Below, in pieces: positions 11,230-22,387 of a stretch of 64,000 nucleotides of DNA. Below the pieces are notes generated by a model. That model was given only the letters and a program-made list of their open reading frames with translations, made no database searches and was not told the DNA's origin. The stretch lies in assembly GCF_033439725.1 (NCBI RefSeq), contig NW_026944388.1, positions 1,116,001-1,180,000 of the forward strand. The letters run 5' to 3'. The DNA comes from Neurospora tetraspora (taxonomy: Eukaryota; Ascomycota; Sordariomycetes; Sordariales; Sordariaceae). The position numbers and the translations under genes were made by a program. The stretch's first letter is position 1. Each line of letters begins with the position of its first letter.

Positions 11230-12310
11230 TTTTAATTTTTTTATTACGTTTCCTCTTATTAATTATAAATTGTATTAAGTCGAACGTTTTCGTTTTTAAT
11301 ATTGCTATCTTACGAACCGTTAAAGGTAATACTTACTTTAAATATTCCCCTATACCCCTTAGCCTTAGCCGCGGTAATTAAAGGTCGTTTATATAAGCCC
11401 TTACAACGAAAGTCCCCAGATATAATACGAAAATTAAAGGTATTAACTATAATTTCTTTACTAAAGAATTTCGAAATTCCGGATACTTAATTAGGGTATA
11501 CGGGTTTTAAATAATTTAATAGATTTTTAAATTAAATAACGGCTATTTTAACCGTTAAAATTTTATATTATATAGCGTTAATTATTATTAAATCCTAATT
11601 ATTAATTTATTTACTTATTCTATTAAAACTCTTATTAAATTCGTTCGATAAAGGTTTAATATAATTATAGTATCGTTAGCGTACTTCGATTATAGTATTT
11701 TCTTTACAATAGTTATAAATATTATAGACCCGGGTATACTATACAATAATAGATTCTAAGGGGGTAAAGAAATTAATTTTATAATTTAGGTATATAGTTT
11801 CTTATATTTACTTTCGAAGGTTAATATTATTAGTTTTAAAAGATTTATAAATCTTTTAGTGGGTATTATATATAGTATTATTATATTCGTATTCCGTAAT
11901 AATTAGAAGGGTAAGGTCGGCTAATTGGATAATAATTTCGGCTAACTAATCTTCCTTAGGGCGGTTGGTAATTTTGGCATTTTCGGCCTTATTTTCGTTA
12001 ATAACTATAGTAATAGCATTAAAGGTTACTAGAGCCTAGTAAATTAAGCGCCCGGCCTTAAAACGTTGGAGGGATTTTCGAATTCTTTTAATACGGCGGG
12101 TAACTATAGCCTTAAAGGTATAATTAGAGTAACGAGGCTCCTAAAACTTAGTAATAATTAGCTTGAAACCTAGTAGATAATTAGTAAGGTTTAAACCTTT
12201 AATATATTTTAAGAATTCGTTACTCTATTTACGGAATTTTAAAGGGGCGTCAAAGTAAGGTCGGTTAGATTTAGAAGTAGATTCCTTAAATAGGGATATA
12301 GTTTCGGTTA
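11230..12310 (-). pseudogene. Unidentified coding remnant, broken by RIP
   Basis: On the minus strand one frame runs from about 12,300 down to 11,230 with interruptions that are TAA/TAG at likely Gln positions. It has ordinary protein composition (for example segments F-K-A-I-V-T-R-R-I-K and G-R-L-I-Y-Q-A-L-V and, near the end, R-C-K-G-L-Y-K-R-P-L-I-T-A-A). Such a pattern suggests a once-functional gene of a mobile element. I do not recognise the family. It could be a gag-like or structural protein of another retroelement. Confidence 0.4.
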
Positions 12311-15300
12311 TATATAAGGTTATATAGATAGATTTTATACTTTTAAATATACTTATATAGTATAAGGATTGCGAAGTTAGACTATTAATTGTCAGATTAT
12401 ACGGTTATATAAATATAGAGAATATAGGTTAATCGCTATATTAATTGAATATATAGAGTAGAAAGACTGTATATATAGGCTGGGAGATCCTAGAGTATTA
12501 GGAAGGTCTATAGCGCTATTAGGGTGGTTGGGAGGCTAGTCCTCTTACAGAACCCTCGTCTTACTGGCTAGATATAGCCCACCAAATTGACAGTTCACAC
12601 TCCTCCCTCAGACATATCGTTACACAACTGAGACTCTTTGGATTCCTTGAGTGGTAATGACCGGCCTAGGGGCTTTGCAAACACCTCCATTGGAATGAGG
12701 ATTGCGTTCTGGAAGTCTACAAGTGTAGTAATAAACAAACAAAAAGGGTCTTCAGGTCTCGGTCTTGTCTTGAGCTTAGTTGGATAATTGATACTGTAAC
12801 ATTCGTATATTGCCCGATGTGTCACAAAAGTAACAAGACAACGGGAATTATACACCAAATTCGGTATGCAATCAATTACAACAATTTTCGAGTAGAGTAG
12901 AGGTATCATTTCCTACGTCGTGAGGTTACAACGCGAAACGGCTGGGCGCTACTGTATCTTCAGGGCGTTGGAACACAAGGGGTCAAATTAACCGGGCTTC
13001 ATGGTGATTGTGAATTGAATAGGTAATGGTTAGTTTTGTCATCATCATGGTGAACAATGTTGTGACTGTTCGTGGCTGACTGTCCGGTTGCGCTCAACAA
13101 TTACAACAACTGCTCACTTCGAGTCACACTTAAACATTTTCACTTCCCGTCACTTCCATTTTTCGCCTCCCAGTTCCGATAGACAGGAACGCAAAGGTCA
13201 CGCACTCCTCTTCAAAGAGTTGGTTCCTGCTGCCGCCGACGCCGCTAGGGATGTTCCCCGCGGCGATTACTGTAGTGTAGTTTGACAGGAGAGCGATAAC
13301 GGCGGCGGGCATCCCGTTGCCGGTCACACGGGCTTTGATGAATGGCCAAGCATTTTTGGAGCAGGCCATTTGTCGAATGGTCCCCAAACCTCCTCAAAAA
13401 GTGGTGATGAGAAAGAGGGATTCCCATGTCTACCATGGCAAAATGATATCATGTGTCCCCTATAGTTCTTTTTTACCCCTCAAGCAGCGGCCCCTTTCTC
13501 ATGGCAAGAAGGGCCAATGCCAACTGCGATTGCGATACATGTGCCAATTCGCCCCGGCAATTGCGCCAAATGTCGTCTCAATACCGTTGGGGTCGGTCAC
13601 GGGATCAGATCTGGATACTGGATTCGCTCATAGCCGTCCCCTCTGTTGAGAGCCTAGACATCATCGTCGGCGTTTATGACAACATCGTCCTTCGCTATCG
13701 TCGCCTTCGGCCGTTTCTTTGTTTGAGATGGCCAAGCTGGTCATTGACTGATTGCATCGTTGTTACCTGCCTTTTACCTACACGTGTAAGTGGCTGTAGC
13801 CCCGTGCTGTAACTATGCATGTCGTCCGTAGATTAGATAGGATCATACCGGTAGGCCCCATCCTTCATCCGATAGTCTATCGTAGTTTATCGGATGGCAT
13901 GGCACATCGCGAACGTGTGGGTGTGAAGCAACGTGAAGTTCCACACACCCTCGACACCATGCCGAAGCCCGGGCTTGGCGATGCGAGCACTTCACGAACC
14001 TTGAGGTTGCTGGCCACTTCCCTTCCACTTCCTTTGTTTGGAACTGATACGCGATAAGAATCTCCATGTCTCTGAAGCTTATCGCCGGCCACGGCGAGTC
14101 GGCGACTGTCTTTCAGGAGGAGCATGATCAACACCCCCTTGTTGATGCGCTATGTAACCAGCAGTGTGTGCACGCCCCCAACTTCATCCGAATGACCTGC
14201 ATTTTGTGGGGTAAAAGGGACTCTGGTAACTCGTCCAGTCGTCCTGTCACAAAAGAGATCTTTTCAGTGCCGTGTGGCAGTCCTCGACAAATGTTGAGTT
14301 GCCATGGCGCAATTGATTGCTCGCTGCTCATAGCGGCAGACGGTACTGTGTGACCATCTTTGAACGGAGATCTTGGGCCCTTGGCGGCGAACGTCGAGAC
14401 TCGAGAATGCTCTCTCAGAAAGCTGGGGAAGTATATGCGGCTAGCTTGTAAGTTTCATGTTCCATGAGACCGTGACTTTGTTCACACCCCGAAGAGCAAT
14501 GGCGTGAATTGTCCCATGAACATCGAAAGAGGCAGCGTGGCATCTCTTCTTTCTGAAACAAGAAACGCGTGTGTGTACGTATCGCTCGGGCGGGCGAATT
14601 GCCAATCGACAGCGCCTGTTGCTATTTTGGAATCCCGAACAAGAAAGTGAGCAACGATTTTGATTGAAGGAGAGGGCGCCGCTGGAGCGATGTAATCATC
14701 AATGAGGATTGCAGGATGGCATGCGGACCGCAGGGTGGATGGATGGGCGCGTGCGTCCGTGCTTTTATTGTCATTGCAGCGCTGCTTGTACCTGTCCTGC
14801 CTGCCTGCCGCGTGGAGTGCCGCTCACTCGCTGAAAGAGCAAAAGGAACGAATAAGAATGATCCAGACGCAGCCAAAACAGAGACGCAAGATGTCGTTTT
14901 GCTGCCGCCGCTGACCAATGACTGTGGAGCAGCGAGCGCGACGGGAGCGTGTGAACTGAAACAGTTGAGAATGTTGGGAGTTTGGTGGTGGTGTTGTTGA
15001 TTGACGGGATTGGCAAGATCATCTCAATGATTCAAAAACGGAAACCAGCTAGAAACACGAATACAGTCTGGACAAGTGGCAGCTTCGTGTTGAAGGAAGA
15101 TTAACAGTGCACAATTGGTGATGACTCCGACGTGATAGCTTTCGGGAATTGAAGCTACCCATGCTCGCCATTGATGACAAGTTTCCATCATCCATCTGCC
15201 CTGGGCTTTTGCCTCCCAGCTCCGTTCTCGCTTGTGCCCCTTACATTCGTCCCGCCGTACCGCAGCAGCAAGTGTGCCAGTGCTGCGTACGTCCGTACCC

Positions 15301-16800
15301 CTAGCTTCCTCCCACGTTTTTCCAGGCCACCCCTCTTCAGTCTCGTTTGGGATTCTGAAGGGTTCAGGTCAGATGTGCAATTCTGACAGCGATTGCCTTT
15401 GTCGCGGTTGTCCTGGAATCATGCGATGATGGTCTTCTCGTTCGATGTGACGGCAGTTGATGAATATCAAGTTCGGCTCGTCTCCACTGTCATAGCATTT
15501 GACGTTGGAGGCCTTGAAATTTCGAAACGGCAATGTAAATACGGTACGCTAACCCAATACAGCAATATGTCACTAATACGGATGATCAGGCGGGGCATCA
15601 TCATCACAGAGGTAACTTCGTAATAACGGCCCACGTGCGGCCCTGGCGTATGAAAAGCAATTCCTGCCTCTGCAGCATATCAGTCAGAATGAATGGCTTC
15701 CTGTTGCCGCCGACACCTGGCGGCAGTGACAGCAAAGACGGAAGATCTAGGAAAGCTATTCGAGCACGTGGAGATGCAACCATCCTTATCAATGGCCGAG
15801 AAACGGACAGATAGTCGGATAGACGGCGGACGCGGGGAAACCTAGATCGGCGGTGTACGGAGTTGAACCTCTACGGCCACGCTAGTCGGCGTCGATACTC
15901 GATAGCAAGAAGCCATCCGTTATCCGCGGCCGTCACAGGAGCTGTCAGTCACTCCTTTCGACGTGCGTTGACGCTCACTCAGTTATGCTGTTGCCGGTAT
16001 GCACTTCCGTCGGTAGGTTTGTCTGGACACGGTGTCAAACATTGACGGATTGCATTGGCACTCCCGCACTTTCACACAACTCATCTCACACAATGGAACG
16101 TGGAATTGGGGGCCCCTGAAAATGATGACTGCCTGTCTGGCTTGTTCTTGTGCTGCCAGGTGAAGGAACGGATTGACAGCCAGACGGGAGCTGCCCAACA
16201 TTACCTTACATGGTGTTTAATACATGGGCGTCAGGGCGTTACGTGTTGTATGTACCTGTGCGCTACTTTAGCCCACTGTGACGGTAAGCAAGGTACCGAG
16301 GTACCAGGTCGGTAGTATGATACCAAAGACGGCGGGCTCGTGCAGGGACCCGAGGGCGGTGTGTGTCTTGGTTGGTGTGTTCTGTCTTGGGGTCAGTTCC
16401 AGGTCGTTTCCAGTGCGTGGCAGCAAGCGAAGAATGCCATTCGTCGTCATTTGTCGAGATAGCCACCCAGACCGTGTCGCGACAAAAGCCAGACACGTTG
16501 AGACTCAATAGTGCGACCAGCCAGCAACCCAGTGCTCGCCCACCATTTCGCGACGCAGCGATCGGCAGACCCTGGCCGTCTCTTTTGCTCGAAGCGGCCT
16601 TTTGCTGGGCAGCTGCGAGCGATGGAGTGACAAAGCGAGTGGAAGTCGTGCTTGTCGCTGGCCTGGGATGGCCCGGGGTCACACTGTTCAGCAACGAAGT
16701 CGGCCATTCCTGATTCGGCGGGTACATGCTCAGCCCACGCTGGTGTCGACTCCCACTCCCAGTCACTCTGTTAGAACCAGGGCCAGCCAACAACGGCGAG
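12311..16800. other. Junction of repeat and ordinary DNA, then a long stretch with no supported gene
   Basis: AT-rich repeat DNA ends between about 12,400 and 12,560, after which G+C becomes normal for the host. Many short frames overlap on both strands with no domain, codon bias or splice pattern that favours one. The only frame beginning at the repeat edge is a 104-codon minus-strand frame at 12,595-12,909 with no recognised features. The stretch may hold non-coding transcription or distal promoter elements of the kinase gene. Confidence 0.5.
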
Positions 16801-18225
16801 CGTTACCCAGCATGACCTCTGACGCTCGCAGCGGTTCTGTCCCCTTCCACCTCCTGCCTGCTTGTTCCATTTCATGCTTCCCACTGCTTTCCAGTTCTCA
16901 GGCTCCTTTTCAATACCCACCACCGCCCATCCACCCCGAATCTCACCCTATTCCACCACCTTTTTCTCTTCTCTCTTCTTCCTGTATAACTCGCCTTGTT
17001 CGCCGTCGTTCGTCGCGCTCCATTTGTCGTGCATCGCATTGTCTGTTTTAGCTCGCATCCGCCTCGCAATCAATCAAAGCAATCAATCTGTCAAAACTCG
17101 ACGCACCTCATCCGACTTCGCATCACCTCGCTCGTCCGATCCGATACCGTCATTGATTGCGGCAGCCTTGCATCGACATCTGGCCCCATACCCAACTTAC
17201 ACATCAGCCTTTGGGTCCCCGACTGCGAACACTGGTTCCTTATTCCGTCTGCTTCCCAAGTCAAGAACACGAAACACCAGCAAGACGAGAACGTTTTGAA
17301 GCCTTAAAAAAGCAACATCGAAGAGCATACAGCATCGCGCATTCAGTTGCATCACGCTACCGTCTTCCACACTCCGCCGAGTCTCCAGTCAGTTTACACA
17401 CACTCGCGGACTACCTAGACCACTGGTTACTTGCTTGGCTCCCCCGGCCTCTTCCATCATCGCCGACCCGCAACTTCCGCTATCGTCCGTTACCAAGTTG
17501 CTGCATCCCTGAAGGCCCGGTATCCACTTTTCAGTGTGAATCACATCTCGCGTGCCGAACCAGGGTTGGAAGAGTCATCTCCACAGCCCACCTGTTCCTG
17601 AGAGACACTTATACACGACGATCGGTCAACCCTTTTGAGATATCTCCGATACACTTCTTCATCATAGTCAACAACATCAAGCCATCGAGATACGCTGCCA
17701 AACCACGCCGTCGTCGCCTTCAAGGCTCCCCCCTTGCCCTTTAGCCCGGCTCACCCGGTGTTTACATTGGTGATCACTTCGACCAAGCTCAAGTCACCTG
17801 GACAAGCATCATCAACACCAACATCAACAACTCTCAGAGCAGCTTGAAACGGCCTTCAACTCTCACATTCAGCCTGATCTCGATTCGATGTTACTATAAC
17901 AACAACAGCTTCTTTCTCCCTCCACCTACCACTTTACCGTTTCGACGGCCCCTCTCGATCGACTACTCTACAGTCACATTTCCTTTGTTGATTCTTCACC
18001 TTTCTCCCGCTTATGAGCCTCAGACCGTGAACGATTTCGACTTGTTTTTCACTGTTTCAAACCCTGTACATTCTTCCATATCTTTCTTGCTTTTGCGGCG
18101 TCTCTTTTCTCATATCTCTTCCGATACCTTGAGAGAGATACCTGTCTCGACTACACCGGACACAAACAAAACTCAAAACCTATACCCTAATCTTTCCCCC
18201 AAAGGTCAACCCCCCAGCATTCGCC
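16801..18225 (+). promoter_or_regulatory. Pyrimidine-rich upstream region and probable 5' leader of the kinase gene
   Basis: The + strand is rich in C and T (runs such as CTTTTTCTCTTCTCTCTTC near 16,960) and rich in CAACA/CATCA steps towards the ATG at 18,226. This composition is common in promoters and long leaders of Neurospora genes. Frames at 17,157-17,744 and 17,844-18,422 are open but look like low-complexity leader sequence. If transcribed as one leader it would contain several upstream ATGs. The transcription start cannot be fixed from sequence. Confidence 0.45.
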
Positions 18226-20217
18226 ATGGACTTCTGCCTTCGGAACAAGTTCCAATCTGGAGTTCTCCTCGCTGGCCGATACCAAACGATCTCCCCCCTC
18301 AACCATGGATCTTTTGGCATGGTCTTCATGGCTCGCGACCTCAAGACTGGTCAGAAGGTTGCCATCAAGTGTCTGACAAAGAAGGGAGCTGCAAGCGAAG
18401 CCGGCTTCGACTTTGCGGTTGACGAGAAGTCTGAGGAGCTGGTTCTTCACCGACGTCTTGGAGCCCACCCCAACATTGTCAACTTCATCGACACCTTTGA
18501 GACCGAAGCCCATACCTACATCGTCCTGGAGTACTGCGAGCGAGGCGATCTCTACGAAGCGATTCGTCTGGACCAGGGTCCTTTGGAAACCGAGCATGTG
18601 AGGCGATTCATGCTGGAGCTTGTCGACGCTGTTGCCCACATCCACGCCAAGGGCATCTACCACCGCGACATCAAGCCCGAGAACATCTTCCTTACCCAAA
18701 CAGGCTCTGCCAAGTTGGGCGACTTCGGGCTTGCCACCACCGAGAAGTGGTCGTACGAGGCTGCGGTTGGAAGCGAGCGTTACATGTCCCCGGAGCAATT
18801 CGACTCGGCCGGTGCCGGATACTCGCCGGCTGCGGCAGACATCTGGGCTATTGGCATTTGCTTGCTCAACGTCCTCTACGCCCGCAACCCATTCACCCAA
18901 CCGACCGAGGCCGACCCGCTTTTCTTGGATTTCTCCCGCGACAAGCAGTCTTTGTTCGACGTATTTCCGTCCATGTCCCAAGACACCTATGAAGTCATTG
19001 TTCAGTGTATGAACCTGGATCCTCGCAAGCGCTCTCTTGAGGGTGCTCGCGAAGCTCTCCTCCGCGTCATCAGCTTCACCACCGACGACGAGATCCTCGA
19101 CGAGTTCTGCACCGCCGATGGCCCTGTGGTTGCCAGCTCCAACCGCGAGCCTCTTCGCACCCCCTCGATCCAGAGCCCTCAGATGGACACTGGCGCATTC
19201 CCCTGGGCCAAGGCGCTCCATGCGAAGCCCCAGAGGCAGCTCAGCGACATTCCCGACGACGAGAGCTACACCGAGGACCTCTTCTCCACCTCTACCGCCA
19301 CCACTTCCGACTGGCTCTCCGCTAGCATCCAGACCCCGCCTTCCGTTTCGTCTGTTATGGACTCGCATCTCGCTGCCTCCATGCAGTCGCTTAACATGGG
19401 CTCGGTCGCTCAACCTAGCAAGGACATGTTCGCCAAGATCCCCGTGAGGCCTTCGGTCGCCGCCGGCTCTCTCCCGATCAACATGGCCAAGCAACCTAAG
19501 CAGTCAGCTTTGTCACTGGTTTTCGGTCGCAAGGATACTGTCTCTAAGAGCTGGAGTGATTTGTGGGACGAAGAGGAGGAGGAGGAGGAGGAGCAAGCTA
19601 AGCAGCTGTCGTTGAAGGAAATGAACTCCAGGACCTGGAGCCAGGAAAGTAAGCACGATGACGAGAACACTCCTCGCATGGGTCTGTCTCCGGCTACCAA
19701 GGCGGGCAGCCTTCACATGGAGCACGATATCCCGGCTATCGATATGCATCTCGGTTCCAACATCGACGACGATCTTGCTGCCGATGGCTTCTTCTTCCAC
19801 GATGCTCCCGCACGGAAGGAACCCACCCAATTCCCCATGAGCCACTCCCCGCCCGCTCGGAAGAGCGCCCTGGACAGGTGGCAGGCTCTGGGTGAACGTC
19901 GCAGGGCGACAGGAACCACACCTCCCAAGGGTTCCGAGTCTATCCCGAGAACGCGTCAAATTCCTCATAGCTTTGGCGCCGCCTCTCATGATTTCAACAA
20001 CACTCATCACAACTCTTATACTATTCACTCGAACAATCACTCATCTCATCATTATGCTGCCAACATCGGAAAGAAGTCTACCCCGGTCAAGCAGTGCCCT
20101 TGGAGCAAGGGACGCGATCGGGCATTTGACTGGCGCAAGGAGAAGCGTCATCCTTTCGATGTCGAGTGGGTTGGTGGCTGGACGGGAGCTCCTCTCGTGC
20201 CAGTTCATCACTTGTAG
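18226..20217 (+). CDS. Ser/Thr protein kinase of the Ksp1/Ran1 type
   Basis: A single-exon 663-residue protein with an N-terminal kinase domain (about 19-290) and a long, probably disordered tail. Visible kinase elements are the glycine loop N-H-G-S-F-G-M-V (26-33), the ATP Lys in V-A-I-K (Lys48), the catalytic loop H-R-D-I-K-P-E-N (Asp148), D-F-G at 166-168 and M-S-P-E at 187-190. The segments D-F-S-R-D-K-Q-S-L-F-D-V-F-P and A-A-V-G-S-E-R-Y match the fungal Ksp1/Ran1 branch, which acts in nutrient signalling, filamentous growth, meiosis entry and autophagy control in yeasts. That role is transferred by family only. The tail has a poly-Glu run (GAG repeats near 19,570-19,595) and a His/Asn-rich stretch near 19,990-20,055. 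The ATG has a good context (CGCCATGG). It is convergent with the CorA-like gene. Confidence 0.9.
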   Translation: MDFCLRNKFQSGVLLAGRYQTISPLNHGSFGMVFMARDLKTGQKVAIKCLTKKGAASEAGFDFAVDEKSEELVLHRRLGAHPNIVNFIDTFETEAHTYIVLEYCERGDLYEAIRLDQGPLETEHVRRFMLELVDAVAHIHAKGIYHRDIKPENIFLTQTGSAKLGDFGLATTEKWSYEAAVGSERYMSPEQFDSAGAGYSPAAADIWAIGICLLNVLYARNPFTQPTEADPLFLDFSRDKQSLFDVFPSMSQDTYEVIVQCMNLDPRKRSLEGAREALLRVISFTTDDEILDEFCTADGPVVASSNREPLRTPSIQSPQMDTGAFPWAKALHAKPQRQLSDIPDDESYTEDLFSTSTATTSDWLSASIQTPPSVSSVMDSHLAASMQSLNMGSVAQPSKDMFAKIPVRPSVAAGSLPINMAKQPKQSALSLVFGRKDTVSKSWSDLWDEEEEEEEEQAKQLSLKEMNSRTWSQESKHDDENTPRMGLSPATKAGSLHMEHDIPAIDMHLGSNIDDDLAADGFFFHDAPARKEPTQFPMSHSPPARKSALDRWQALGERRRATGTTPPKGSESIPRTRQIPHSFGAASHDFNNTHHNSYTIHSNNHSSHHYAANIGKKSTPVKQCPWSKGRDRAFDWRKEKRHPFDVEWVGGWTGAPLVPVHHL

Positions 20218-22387
20218 TTGGGCTATCACCTTCGCTGTGGCCCTCCATTGATTCACACTGTTTTTGGGTAAAGGGAATATGCTGATACTGGTCGGAGTTT
20301 TCGGGCATTTTGGTTGTACTTTGGCTTTTCAGGGGTTTTGTTGCTTGGGGTCAAACGGGCGGGTCTGTCATCTATATTTTCAGGGATTTACAATACTGCA
20401 TAGCATGGTTTAAACAAACAAACAAAGGGCGAAGCGGCGCGTCATTCAGATACAGAAACTGGACATTCGAATTGGATTGGGTTTTCTCTTCTCTATTACT
20501 TCATTTCATTCATAGGATCGAGACATATGGACATGAGCCCGAAGGATCAGCATTTTCCTCTTTTCCGGTTTACAAGACCAAACAAGAACGGTTATATGGG
20601 ATTGGTGGATGGGCGGAATGGTGACTTGGGTTTCAACTCGCTTTCTGTGTATTAGATATTCTCCGAACATCTCACGTGAAGACCTTCAAAGGTCACAAAA
20701 ATACCAGAAGTTACCCACTCGAACACTATATCTTTATCCATGCCTTTTGTGAACCGGATGAACTGGATTGGAAAGGACTGACTGATTTCAGTTCTACCTT
20801 ACGTTGCCAGCTCAAAGAAACACAGTTACGTCATCGACGGAATCGCGCCACGATCCATATAAAGAAAACGCTATGTTCACTCGACCGACGTCAAGACTTC
20901 TCAAATCCCATCTCCATAGTATACGAGCGGTTAAACCCAAATCACTAACAACTTCTTAGCTAACGGCCAACGGCGACGGCCGGCCGGCCAGCCAGCCGGC
21001 TACTCCGACGGAGGACAGTCATGTGTACTATTTGGCGCGTGTGTGTGACGACAACGAAAGACAAAGACGACTGACAAACAAACAAAACACGCACATACGT
21101 ACTTACGTACGAGGTTGTACCGTTTCTCCTCTCCCGTGTCTCCAGGCTTCCGAGCCTCCAAGCCTCTGAGTCTGCGTAGGTGCACACCCGGGGATGCCCA
21201 GGGTTGAATGTGATTTACATGAGGTATATTCAACATCAGATAAAGTAAGTATCGCTTTACGCGACAAGCAGAATCGCCATATTACCACAGCAGCACGTAT
21301 TTTGAGGTCTGATATGAGGCACCGAAAGACCTGCCAAAACCATCAAGATATTTAATTATGAGGAAAAAAAGAGAAAGCTAGGTAGGCTACATCGGATGGA
21401 AGGAATGAGTTTCTCAGACGGGATGCAATGACAGATGGATGGGATGGAAGACCAAAGACCGGATGGAAGAAGACCAAAGATCTAACAGGTGCTGCTGACA
21501 TGTGCCATCACACGTATCTCATAAGAATAAGTCCATTCCATGAAAGTCGTTGAGGCGGGTGGGTGGATATCGCTCAAGCGCGGACTATAGGCGACAGACA
21601 TGTCTATGCTGTGTTTGTAGGTACTTGGGCACACAGGCTGCGTGAGGTAGGTAATTGATAGATATGATCCCCATGACCGATAACTAGTAGATAGTAAAAG
21701 CGCTTCATAGTTATTTCTCTCTAACCGAGCTACCCAGGTGTCTGTCGCTAATCTAGGTGGGCAAAAAACCTTTTAAACCTAGCAAGATGTACATTCACTT
21801 TTCTGTATATGTCTCTCGCTGTCATGACTTGCACGACCGACTCTGGTTTAGTTCATGAAGACCGTCGGCCATCCGTGCCTTACAAGTATGCCCTCCTCCG
21901 TCTGTTAGTTCGTTAAGCTTAGTTAGTTTGGTCCTTTGCTTCTTCTCGCTGAGTGTTGTGCCTGACGGCTGGAGGGAAATTGACTTCAAGCCGTTATTGG
22001 GAAGTTGATAAAATCTACTTGTATGAATGTGGCACATGTACATACATACATCATTAGGCAAAAGGGTCGCACAGGGTAGTTACCGTGAGAAGACGCCATA
22101 TGATCAGTTATAAACAAACATGGTAGGTATATATATATACGTAAATCATAACTTATCTGGCCCGATATGCTCGAAGGTATCACAAAACATCTCATCTCGC
22201 CCCTTCACTCCCTCCGTTCGTATGTTTGTTTTCCGCTCATCAACACAAAAGCTTCATGACTGTTTATATATAAAGTCGTGTCGTGGACATCTGTTTCGTC
22301 ATATCATCCATCATCCATCCATCATAAAGCCCGACCGACCGACCCAGCCCGACCCAGCCCGACCCAGCTCTCCTAACTAACATCAAA
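20218..22387. other. Convergent intergenic region
   Basis: Holds the 3' ends of two convergent genes. Small repeats are visible: a GGCCGGCCGGCCAGCCAGCC-type run at 20,978-20,999 and about three copies of GACCCAGCCC at 22,341-22,368, next to ATCC/CATC repeats at about 22,300-22,325. No gene or RNA is supported. Confidence 0.5.

Noticed and set aside
1-12400. The region as a centromere or telomere
   Set aside because: No telomere repeats are present, and 12 kb of dispersed-element remnants is explained by RIP alone; the window is too short to judge a centromere.
12595-12909. A 104-codon minus-strand frame at the edge of the repeat region
   Set aside because: Nothing recognisable and no supporting splice or codon evidence; may be a fragment of an element, but this cannot be shown.
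16263-16793. A 176-codon minus-strand frame upstream of the kinase
   Set aside because: No domain, no conserved-looking segment, and the other frames here are equally open over short distances.
18187-19494. A 435-codon minus-strand frame opposite the kinase gene
   Set aside because: It is the mirror of a C-ending-codon-rich coding strand. The kinase motifs are on the + strand and the antisense frame has no domain.
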